A DNA stretch of 14,855 nt from positions 1 to 14,855 of the forward strand of contig CALAQQ010000057.1 of the NCBI GenBank assembly GCA_937888485.1. The letters are read 5' to 3'. The notes below the pieces were generated by a model. That model did not search any database, had not been told where the DNA came from, and saw only the letters and a program-made list of their open reading frames with translations. Shown in pieces: positions 1 to 8,900 of the stretch. A program made the position numbers and the translations under genes. Within the stretch, counting starts at the first letter, position 1; the number at the start of each line of letters is the position of its first letter. Origin of the DNA: an uncultured Clostridia bacterium. Lineage in GTDB: Bacteria > Bacillota > Clostridia > Oscillospirales > Acutalibacteraceae.

Positions 1-1227
1 GCAGTTGCTCATGATTGGAATGACGGTGTAGTTAATCCTGATTCAACCTGCACCGCGGAAGGCGTTAAGACATATACATGTAAGTCATCAGGCTGCGGTG
101 CAACATATACTGAAGCTGTTTCCGTAAAAAATCATACTGAAGTAATCGACGAGGCTAAGGCTCCCACTTGCACTGAAACAGGTCTTACCGAGGGTTCACA
201 TTGTTCTGTTTGTGGCGCGGTTATCAAGGCGCAGAGTGTTGTAGATAAACTTGGTCATAAGTATGTGGGAAAAGTTACAACTGCTCCCGGTTGCGAAACT
301 GCAGGTGAAGAAACCTTTACATGTTCTGATTGCGGTGATAATTATACTGAAGTTATTCCTGAAAAAGGTCATACAGAAGTAATTGATGAGGCTAAGGCGC
401 CTACTTGCACCGAAACAGGTCTTACACAGGGTTCACATTGTTCAGAATGTGACAAAGTGATTAAACCTCAGGAAATTGTTCCTTTGATTGATCATTCTTA
501 TAAATGTGAGATCACAATTGAAGCAACCTGCGAAGCTACAGGCGTAAAAACTTACACATGTTCTGCTTGCACGGATAGTTATACTGAAATTATTCCCATA
601 ACAGATCACAACTATGATGAGGTAACTCACATTTGTAAGTGCGGAAAGGTCGAACAGTTCACAGTTACATGGGTTGTTGCTGGAATCGAAACTTCCGAAA
701 CCTACGAATACGGCAGTGAAATAACAGTTCCTGTAAATCCTCAGAAGGACGGATATTATTTTGCAGGCTGGAAACCCGCAGTGCCGTCAGAAATGCCTGC
801 AAAGGATATGACATTTACTGCAAAATTTGCAAACTATGATGTAAGCAAAATCAATGTAACAATTGCAACACCCGAATCAAGAACAGTTTCATACAGAGAA
901 TCAACAGTTCTTTATGCAAGTGCAAACAATCTTCCGGAAGGCGCAAGAATCATGTGGACTGCAGACAGCAACGATGTATCACTTGAAGCATCAAAGGACG
1001 GAAGAAGCTGTACCGTAACCTCAATTTCAAACGGAAACGTTGTAATTACCGCTTATATCGTTGATGCGAACGGAAATGTAATCACAAATGAAAACGGCAC
1101 ACGCATTTCCGACGGTGAAGGTATTAATTCCGAAGTATCCCTCTGGTCAATAATCGTTTATGCATTCAAGCAGATGTTCTCAGGCAATTCCTTCCTGGAA
1201 CTTATTTTCAAAGATTTGTTTAACTGA
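1..1227 (+). CDS. Cell-surface protein with Cys/His repeats, one InlB-type B repeat and C-terminal Ig-like module (5' end missing)
   Basis: The frame is open from base 1, so the gene begins upstream; the internal ATG at 265 is in mid-repeat and is not the start. The visible 408 residues contain five full Cys/His repeats and a sixth partial one (about 1-217), each His-x(n)-Cys-x(8-11)-Cys-x2-Cys. One B repeat follows (about 218-277, with DGYYFAGW and MPAKDMTFTAKF), then an Ig-like domain (about 281-380), then a tail containing VSLWSIIVYAFKQMF. Such modules are common in secreted proteins of gut Clostridia. The four-Cys pattern suggests metal binding or disulfides, but this is inference. There is no LPXTG motif. 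The final module is homologous to the end of the giant protein at 2912-12271, so the two probably share an envelope location. A role in adhesion is likely but unproven. The N-terminus, and any signal peptide or catalytic domain, lies outside the window. Confidence 0.85.
   Translation, partial: AVAHDWNDGVVNPDSTCTAEGVKTYTCKSSGCGATYTEAVSVKNHTEVIDEAKAPTCTETGLTEGSHCSVCGAVIKAQSVVDKLGHKYVGKVTTAPGCETAGEETFTCSDCGDNYTEVIPEKGHTEVIDEAKAPTCTETGLTQGSHCSECDKVIKPQEIVPLIDHSYKCEITIEATCEATGVKTYTCSACTDSYTEIIPITDHNYDEVTHICKCGKVEQFTVTWVVAGIETSETYEYGSEITVPVNPQKDGYYFAGWKPAVPSEMPAKDMTFTAKFANYDVSKINVTIATPESRTVSYRESTVLYASANNLPEGARIMWTADSNDVSLEASKDGRSCTVTSISNGNVVITAYIVDANGNVITNENGTRISDGEGINSEVSLWSIIVYAFKQMFSGNSFLELIFKDLFN
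10..648 (+). repeat. Tandem Cys/His (zinc-ribbon-like) coding repeats with a 237-bp higher-order period
   Basis: Repeats begin at the His codons at 10, 133, 256, 370, 493 and 607 (the last partial). They alternate between two types. Type A reads T[YF]TCxxC...YTE; type B reads TEVIDEAKAPTCTETGLT then GSHCSxC. The B copies at 133 and 370 are nearly identical in protein and close in DNA, and the A copies at 256 and 493 are likewise offset by 237 bp. The array therefore probably grew by duplication of an A+B pair of 79 residues. The first A copy has a CxxxxC spacing (CKSSGC) in place of CxxC. Confidence 0.8.
841..1227 (+). other. C-terminal Ig-like plus hydrophobic-tail module (copy 1)
   Basis: This segment encodes an Ig-like/Big-type beta domain with NLPEGARIMW and CTVTSISNGNVVI. 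It ends in a W-containing amphipathic tail. The same module closes the giant protein (11927-12271). The tails align as S-x-V-x-x-W-x-x-I-V-x-x-F-[KR]-x-x-F-S. The module is named here only by what is visible. Function as an envelope retention signal is inference. Confidence 0.7.
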
Positions 1228-1235
1228 TTAAGATA

Positions 1236-1273
1236 CAACTCCGTACAGTTCACACTGTGCGGGGTTGTTTTTT
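1236..1273 (+). terminator. Rho-independent terminator after the first surface gene
   Basis: A 14-bp stem (1236-1249 with 1254-1267, including a few G-T pairs) encloses a TCAC loop and is followed at once by six T residues (1268-1273). It starts 8 bp after the stop codon and separates the surface gene from the transporter. Confidence 0.92.
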
Positions 1274-1293
1274 ATGGAAACTGATGATATACT
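1265..1293 (+). promoter_or_regulatory. Possible promoter of the MFS gene (extended -10)
   Basis: TGATATACT at 1285-1293 forms an extended -10 (TGn plus TATACT). A weak -35, TTGTTT at 1265-1270, lies 17 bp upstream and overlaps the end of the preceding terminator. The predicted RNA would start near 1300, about 33 bases before the ATG, leaving room for the TAAGGAG ribosome binding site at 1319-1325. The -35 match is poor, so this is moderate evidence only. Confidence 0.45.
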
Positions 1294-1332
1294 TAAAGCA
1301 TCAATTGACAAACATGAATAAGGAGCAGTATT

Positions 1333-2751
1333 ATGGGCGATAAAACGGTTCAATCTGTAAGCAAAATCAGTTTAAAAGCCGAGAAAGAAATACGCAAATT
1401 GGAGAAACAAAAAAGCGGTCAGAACAAAAAGACCTATTTTGTTTATCTTGTATTTATTATCACTCTTATTTATTCAACCGACGAAATTGCATCACAGATT
1501 GGAATGCTCATGAAGAGTGAAATCGCAGCCGATTTGTTTGCAAAGCATGGTGATAGCTCCGTAGGTATGCTTGACCTCGTTTCTTCACTTGCAATTCCGT
1601 TTCAGGCTGTCGGTCTGCTTTACAGACCTCTTGCCGACAGATGGGGCAGGAAGAAATTTCTTATCATCAATACTTTCGGAATGAGCCTTTCGTTGTTACT
1701 CATTTTTCTTTCGAATAATCTTGCACTGTATTTTATAGGTGCGTGCTTAATTCAGTTCTTTGTTCCCCATGATATGCATGTTGTTTATATCATGGAATCC
1801 TCACCTGCTAAACACAGAGCACGCGTTTATTCGACTATCAAGTTTTTTGCTAACATGGGTGTAATGCTCGTTCCGCTTCTCAGGCGCTGGCTTATAAGTA
1901 CAGCAGGCGATTCCTACGGTTGGAGAATGGTTTATTTCATTCCCGCAGTCGTTGGTCTTATTATCAGCTTTATTGCACTTCTCGGTGCAAAAGAAACTCC
2001 GTCATTTATTGAATCAAGACTGAATTATCTTCGCATGTCAGATGAAGAAAAACTTGCTCTTAAAAACAGCAAAAAAGCTGAAAGTAAGCAGGGAGGATTG
2101 ATTCCTGCGTTTAAATTTGCACTTGGACATAAACAGCTTCGTTGGCTTTATGTTGTTTCGGCTCTTGCGAATATCGGTTTCTATGCAAGTATAAATTATG
2201 AACCTATTCTTACTTACGGATATGAGAACAGCGGAATCATATCGGCAGGAGATGCAGTTACTACTGCACTTGTTCTTTTTCCGATAGGTTCAGCCATTGC
2301 ACAGGTTATTATGGGATTTATTTCCGACTGGAAGGGCAGAAGGACTGCGGCGATTATTACAGCATTCAATTGTCTCGTCGGTTTTCTCGGCTTTTCGCTC
2401 GGTGCAAAAAACGGTCTTAATCCTTCTGTAGCAGGATTCCTGTGCGGTGTGTTTGTGGGAAGTTACTATTCAATCAACGATGTGCTTATTATGATGATAG
2501 GGGAGTCGGCGCCGACGAATCTCCGTTCGTCCGCAATTTCAGCACAGTATATTGTAACAGCGATTGGTTACGGACTGTCGCTTGGAGTCGGAACACTGTG
2601 TGCAATTAAACTCGGCAACAGTCTTATAGGTACGGCTACTCTTTGTATGCTTGTTCCCGGTTTTGTTTCTGCACTTTTTGTTCTCTTTAAAAATGTGGGT
2701 GAAACAAAGGGGATTGATATGGATACCGTAACCGGTGCGGAATGGGATTGA
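1333..2751 (+). CDS. Major facilitator superfamily transporter, sugar/metabolite porter-like
   Basis: A 472-residue membrane protein, normal length for a 12-helix MFS carrier. After a basic, Lys-rich cytoplasmic N-terminus (about 1-34) come hydrophobic helices. The family motif A between helices 2 and 3 is visible as RPLADRWGRKK (about 98-108), and its half-repeat as GFISDWKGRR in the second half. A hydrophilic loop (about 230-258) separates the halves. The end, VGETKGIDMD, recalls the PETKG motif of sugar porters and metabolite:H+ symporters. The start is fixed by TAAGGAG 7 bp before the ATG. It probably works as a proton- or ion-coupled importer or exporter of a small solute. The substrate cannot be read from sequence. 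It has its own terminator and probable promoter, so it is not co-transcribed with the surface genes on either side. A functional link to the GH3 enzyme (uptake of released sugar) is only contextual. Confidence 0.9.
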   Translation: MGDKTVQSVSKISLKAEKEIRKLEKQKSGQNKKTYFVYLVFIITLIYSTDEIASQIGMLMKSEIAADLFAKHGDSSVGMLDLVSSLAIPFQAVGLLYRPLADRWGRKKFLIINTFGMSLSLLLIFLSNNLALYFIGACLIQFFVPHDMHVVYIMESSPAKHRARVYSTIKFFANMGVMLVPLLRRWLISTAGDSYGWRMVYFIPAVVGLIISFIALLGAKETPSFIESRLNYLRMSDEEKLALKNSKKAESKQGGLIPAFKFALGHKQLRWLYVVSALANIGFYASINYEPILTYGYENSGIISAGDAVTTALVLFPIGSAIAQVIMGFISDWKGRRTAAIITAFNCLVGFLGFSLGAKNGLNPSVAGFLCGVFVGSYYSINDVLIMMIGESAPTNLRSSAISAQYIVTAIGYGLSLGVGTLCAIKLGNSLIGTATLCMLVPGFVSALFVLFKNVGETKGIDMDTVTGAEWD

Positions 2752-2779
2752 CAGAATACAGAAAACTATTATACATCAA

Positions 2780-2812
2780 ACGGGCTGACCCAATCGGGTT
2801 GGTCCGTTTTTT
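2780..2812 (+). terminator. Rho-independent terminator of the MFS gene
   Basis: A 12-bp stem with G-T wobbles (2780-2791 with 2796-2807) closes an AATC loop. The run of Ts begins at the last stem base and continues to 2812. It lies 28 bp after the transporter stop codon. Confidence 0.9.
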
Positions 2813-2847
2813 ATGAACATATATTATTCGTAATTTGCAAATTCGAC

Positions 2848-2876
2848 TTGAAAAAAATTTTATATAATGCTATATT
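2848..2876 (+). promoter_or_regulatory. Sigma-A-type promoter for the giant surface protein (and GH3) operon
   Basis: TTGAAA (2848-2853) is followed after exactly 17 bp by TATATT (2871-2876), with TGC directly before it, giving an extended -10. Transcription would start near 2883, about 29 bases before the ATG. A perfect TATAAT at 2863-2868 also exists, but it is only 9 bp from TTGAAA and 22 bp from TTGCAA at 2835, so it is the less likely -10. Confidence 0.65.
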
Positions 2877-2890
2877 AATTATGGAAAAAT

Positions 2891-2910
2891 ATAACGTTTG
2901 GAGGCGTTAT
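2891..2910 (+). promoter_or_regulatory. Shine-Dalgarno inside a perfect 6-bp inverted repeat
   Basis: ATAACG (2891-2896) and CGTTAT (2905-2910) are exact reverse complements around the 8-base loop TTTGGAGG. The loop carries the ribosome binding site GGAGG (2900-2904), 7 bp before the ATG at 2912. The stem is short and A-T rich. It could present or tune the ribosome binding site, act as a DNA operator, or be chance. Confidence 0.5.
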
Positions 2911-2911
2911 C

Positions 2912-5900
2912 ATGAAAAATGCTTTGAAAAAAGTGATATCTGTTTTATTGGTTACCGTTATGGTGCTTTGTTCCGCACCGTTAACGGGATTTGTCGGTCT
3001 TGAACTGCCTGAAATCGGCGGTCTGGGAAAGCTTGCCGATTCCGTATCGGAGTTTTTTGCAGGCTTTGGCAATAAGGCGGAAGCGTCAAGTGAAGTTTTT
3101 GATTACGAACTTGATGAAAACGGCAATGCAACGATAACAGGATTCGATTATTCGCTTGCAGGAGATCTGGTTATTCCGTCAACAATCGATGGTTATCTGG
3201 TTACAGCGCTTGGTGACTGGTCTTTTTCGTGGAGTGATATATCCAGTGTTGTAATTCCTGAGGGTGTTATTTCAATAGGTGGAGCAGCATTTCAAGGTTG
3301 CTATAACCTTGTTGATGTGAGCATTCCTAACAGTGTGAGGTATATTTATTCTAACGCATTTCAAGAATGCATTAATCTTTCAAAAATTGATATTCCTGAG
3401 GGAGTAAAGGAGATTTGGACAGAAGCGTTTTCGTATTGCGAAAGGCTTGCAAGTGTAACTCTTCCCGACAGTTTAGAAATGGTTGCAGAAAACGCATTTA
3501 TGGAAACCGCAATATACCTTAATGAAGATAATTGGGAAAATGGGGTTCTTTACATTGATAATTATCTTATAGAGGCGAACAAGTCTATTGAAGGTTCGTA
3601 TTCTATTAAAGAAGGAACTACTGGTATAGCTTATAATTCGTTTTATGGTAGTGATAAACTCACAAACATAATATTTCCTGAAGGGTTAAAATATATAGGA
3701 GATTCTGCATTTTATCAGTGCAGCAGTCTTGAAAGTGTAACTCTTTCAGACGAATTAAAAAAAATATATGATTCTGCATTTTTTCAGTGTTCTTCTCTTA
3801 AAAGCATAATATTTCCTGTCGGTTTGAATTATATAGGGCATAAAGCTTTTTACTCAGCTCCTTTGACCGATGCATATTATATAGGCTCAGAATTTCAATG
3901 GGCAAAAATAGAAATCGGTGAAATGAACCCATCTCTTTCAAATGTTGTATTTTTGAGTGACGGAATCGGACTTGTTCCTGTTGAAGGATCAACAACAGTT
4001 ATCGAAAGAGGCGGCAATTCCTTCGATGATTGGTTTGTTTACGGATTAAAAACAAGATTAAGAGATACTGCTTTGTCTGACTATATAACCGTCAAAGGAG
4101 ACGGTTATTACGAAGCAATTCCTGTTTATGTTTCCTATTTCGGAACGGGTTCTGTGATTAATGTTTACAATTCTGAAACGAATGAACTTCTTGAAAGCTT
4201 CAATGTTGTTATTTTCGGAGATATCAACGGCGATTCTACTATAAATATGGTTGATGCCTCAATGATTCTCGATGAAATGATTGGAGTAACAGACTGGTCA
4301 GACCCCGAATCGGAAGAATATTCTCCTTCTAAGCTCAAGGCAGGAGATTTGAATGCCGACGGTATAATTGATTTTTATGACTATTTTGTTGTTAATGCCT
4401 ATGCGTTGGGTATTTTTGATATTGATCAGGCGACAGGTCAGAAGGATAGATATGATGAAAATTATTATATCTTCTATTATGATCTTAATTATGTATATGA
4501 AACAATAGAATTAATTAGTACTGAAATGCATTCTGCCGGAGATACAATTAAGCCGCTTGAATATACATCTACTACAGAAGGATATAATTTTATAGAGTGG
4601 ATTGATTTTGAAACAGGCGAAGCGCTTTCTTCAACAATGCCCTCATATGATGTCGTTGCTCTCCCGTTATTAGAACCCGCTTCTGGTTATTATGAGTTGG
4701 ATTTCTTTGCAACCGGGGGTGAATTTGAAGACGGAAGAATCAACAAATTTTTTGTCCTTGAAGAATGGGAAGAGATTCCTGCTATTCCTAATCCTACCAG
4801 AGAAGGTTATGTGTTCCTCGGTTGGTTGGATGAAGACGGCAAAAGGGTAATTATCCCCGTAACAATGCCTGCCCAAAATCTCTCTTTTTATGCAGAATGG
4901 GAACCGATTGAAAATTCAGACTTCACTCTTACTCTTTTGGATAATGACGGAACAATTATTGATGAAATATCTGCTCTGCCCGGTGAGGAGCTTTCTCTTC
5001 CTCAGCTTTCCAAAGAAGGTTATATATTCGGCGGTTGGCTTAAAGAAGACAGCGGAGAAACCTATTACGATACCATTGTTATGCCTGATGAAGATGTAGT
5101 TCTTGTTTCGATATGGGAAGTTTCGCAATATACATTGGTTCTCGATGCAAACGGCGGTGAATTCTCCGACGAAACATATGTATTCACAGAAACATACAGC
5201 TTTGGCGAAGAAATTGTATATCCCGCTTTACCCGCTAGAGAAGGTTATGTTTTCTGTGGCTGGATGGATGAAGAAGGCAACTTTGCAGCTATTCCTTCAA
5301 CAATGCCTGCCGAAGATATGACTTTTGTCGCTGTATGGGAACCTGTTGAGTATCATGTAAGATTTGTTGATGATGACGGTAATGTTATTTTTCAAGTAAG
5401 CGTTGAATACGGTTCGGAAATTCCCGTTTCCGAAACAACCCCCACAAAGGAAGGGTATACTTTTGCCGGTTGGGTTGATGCAGAAGGCAAATCGCCTTAT
5501 GAATATGACAAAATGCCTGCAAGAGATGTAACTTTTGTTGCACAGTGGATACCCCATGAGTACACTGTTGTTCTCGATGCAAACGGCGGTGAATTTTCTG
5601 ACGGAACGCAGATATTCATTGAAACAGCAGGGTACGGTGAAGATATTTCCGATATAATTCCCGATTATCCCACCAGAGAAGGCTATAATTTCATTGGTTG
5701 GATGGATGAAGACTACAATTTAGTTGAATATCTTCCTGCAACAATGCCTGCAAGAGATATTGAATTAAAAGCACAGTGGGTTGCGAATTCAGATGTTGAA
5801 TACATTCTTGAAGTTTATATGATGTATTCAGACGGAACATATCCTGTTGTTCCTACGGAAACAATCCCCTTCGCCGATGGCATTGTAGGCGAAACAAGAA

Positions 5901-8900
5901 CAGTTGATTATACTCCTCCCGAAGGTTTTTCTATCGACGAAAACTATTCTGTTCTTTCAGGTGTAATTCCCGCAGATGGTCAACTTATCCTTAAGGTATA
6001 TCTCAGCAGAAATGTTTATACTTTAAATCTTGATGTTGACGGAGTTAGAACCGAATCATCGTATATTTACGGTCAAGAGATCGGATATATTGAAGTACCT
6101 GCCAGAGAAGGATATCTTTTTGATGGCTGGATGGATGAAGACGGCAAAATTGTTGAACTTCCCGCAACAATGCCTGCCGAAGATATTACATTTTATGCCC
6201 TTTGGTCATTGAAAATTTGTACAGTAACCTTTGATGCAAACGGCGGTTTATTCGATGCTGGATCCCACGATGAATTTGAAATTTTGATAATTCAGGGTTA
6301 TTATGGTGAACTATGTCCTTATCCCACCGATGAACCCACCAGAGAAGGCTATACATTTGTCGGTTGGTCACCTGTGATTGAAAGATTTCCTGCCTTAGAT
6401 GTTACGCTTTATGCAGTATGGGAAGCAAATAAATACAATTTGGTTCTCGATGCAAACGGCGGTAAATTTTTTGACGGAACAACCAGAACTGAAGGAACAT
6501 TTACCTATGGCTTGGGAGTTACATATTCCAACCCCACCAGAGACGGATATGAGTTTATCGGTTGGATGGATGAAGACGGAAATATAGGTGATTTCCCGTC
6601 GTCACTGCCTGCAAAAGATATAACTCTTGTCGCTCAGTGGGAACCGATTGAAACGAACGAATACACCATAACATATATGGATGGCGATAATGTTCTTCGC
6701 ATAGATACCTATATGGAGGGCGAAAGCGTTATAATCCAATTTCCCGAAGAAATAGAAGGTTATACGTTTGTTGGTTGGTCACCTTCTGTTCCCTCAATTA
6801 TGCCTGCTGAAGACATTGTTACATATGCGATTTGGGAAACAAACAAGCACAGCGTTACTTATGATGCAAATGGCGGTATTTTTGATTATCATGACGGAAC
6901 AACATCAATTTTCATTGTGTTTTCGAATGTTAAATACGGTGCAGCAATTCCTGTTCCCGAATCAACCCCTGTAAGAGAAGGTTACAAATTTGTAAGATGG
7001 GCACCTGAAGCACCTGCAGCAATGCCAAATCGAGATTTAATTTTCGTAGCGGAATGGGAAAAGATTCCTGAACTCGAAGAAGAAGAATACGAAATTTATG
7101 TTTCATATCCCAATCCTGTAAGTCCTGATGAGAAATTTGAAATGCTCGTTATGACCGACAGTGCTCTTCCGGGAGATACAGTAGAGATTCTCCGAGAAGG
7201 TGATGAACAGACAGCGGATAAAGCACATACCTATGAAGAAATACTTTCAACGGTAACAGTAAACGGAATCGAACCAGATTACGAAAAGAGACCTGCAACA
7301 ATAACAATCGGTGAAAATAACAAGATAGTTGTTGAATTTAAGCTTACAACATACGCTGTTGAATTTAATGCAAATGGCGGTAAGTTCAATAATTCTGAAG
7401 AAACAATAGTTTTAAGCGGTACATACGGACAGATGGTAGAAGATGTTTCAGCCCCCACAAGATCCGGTTATAATTTTTATGGTTGGGATAGGAATGTTCC
7501 CGAAACATTCACAGAAGATATTGTTATCTATGCAACATGGGAAATCCAGAATCACAATGCAATATTTATTGTGGTTGATGAAAACGGAGAAGAAATCGAA
7601 AGGATCACCGTTGAATACGAATATGGTGAAGAAATTGTTGCACCCAACTACACTGCTCCTGCAGGCTATGAATTCAGCGGCTGGGATATTCCCGAAGGAA
7701 TGACAATGGGTGAAGAAGATGTAACATTCATCTCAACCCTTACACCTATCGGATACACACTCTCCTATGAAATTTCGGGTCTTCCCGCAGACAAGGGTGT
7801 TTCTGCTCCTGTAACACAGATGGGACTTCGGGTAGATTTTGATGCTCCCATAGCTGCAGCACCTGTTGTACCCGGCTATACATTTGACGGTTGGTATTAC
7901 AACGGTGCTAAGTATAGTTGTGACGGCAACGGTGTAATTAAAATGCCCGCATCGGATGTAGTACTTACATGCAGATATATTGCGAATGTTTATACAATAA
8001 CATTTGATTCGGATAGTTCAACTGTGATTTCTCCTGTTTCTTTTACTTGTGATGAAATCGTTGAATCTCTTCCCGAAGTAACCAAGGAAAATTGTGTATT
8101 CCTCGGTTGGTTTGAAGGTGAAACAAAGTACGAAGCAGGCTTCAAAATGCCTGCAAGAGATGTAACTTTAACAGCTCGTTGGTCATCTCAATCATGTTAT
8201 ATTGAATTCTACGTGGGCGATTATTTTATTGCCGGCGGAAGCCAGAATTACGGCGATATCATTTTGACTCCCGAGACTGTTCCTGATAAAGCCGGTTATA
8301 CGTTTATAGGTTGGTTTGATGAAGACGGCAATCCCATGCCCGAAACTGTTCCTGCAATTGAACATCAGATTTATTATGCACGTTTCAGTGAAAAAACCTA
8401 CACAGCAACATTTGATGCCGAAGGCGGTGTTTTCAGCAATGGCAGTGATTGCGTTGTTTATGAGGGTGTCTATGGCAGTACAATCATTTGTCCTGAAGAA
8501 CCCACACGTTTCGGTTATATATTTATAGGTTGGAGTCCTGTAGTTCCGGAAACAATGCCTGCACAGAATATTGTTTTCACGGCTATGTGGACACCTTGTA
8601 CCTACTCAGTAAATTATTATCTGAACGGTGAGCTTATTCATACGGATAGTGTTGAATTCGGTGATATAATTCCTGTCTTTTCTTATGAACCGGATGCGGG
8701 CATAGAATTTGATGATTGGGGAGGTCAGAATCCTGCCGGTCAGACAATGCCTGCATATGATATCAATGTTTACGGTACAACAAGTGTTAACGCTTATAAT
8801 GTGACATTCACAATCAACGGTGAGGTAGTTGCGGTTGTTCCTGTTGAATACAATGCGGTTATACCTGTTCCGGAATATGTTGCTCCCGAAGGTCACACAT

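Noticed and set aside
1..648. CRISPR-like direct repeats
   Set aside because: The repeats are coding, diverged and 237 bp apart, with no short identical repeats or unique spacers.
1274..1321. 15-codon open frame (ATG at 1274) ending on the MFS ribosome binding site
   Set aside because: No ribosome binding site precedes it; its ATG follows the terminator T-tract directly, and the predicted transcription start (near 1300) falls after it. Probably chance.
2863..2868. Perfect TATAAT upstream of the giant gene as the main -10
   Set aside because: Distances to the available -35 elements (9 and 22 bp) are wrong. The TGCTATATT 8 bp downstream has a 17-bp spacer to TTGAAA.
2957..2974. Cysteine in the giant protein's signal region (VMVLCSA) as a lipoprotein site
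   Set aside because: The residue before Cys is Leu, not Gly, Ala or Ser, so it does not fit a lipobox. An ordinary signal peptide is more likely.
4890..8528. Series of 60-86-codon open frames in an alternate + frame inside the giant gene
   Set aside because: They recur with similar sequences because the underlying repeats recur. They are frame shadows, not genes.
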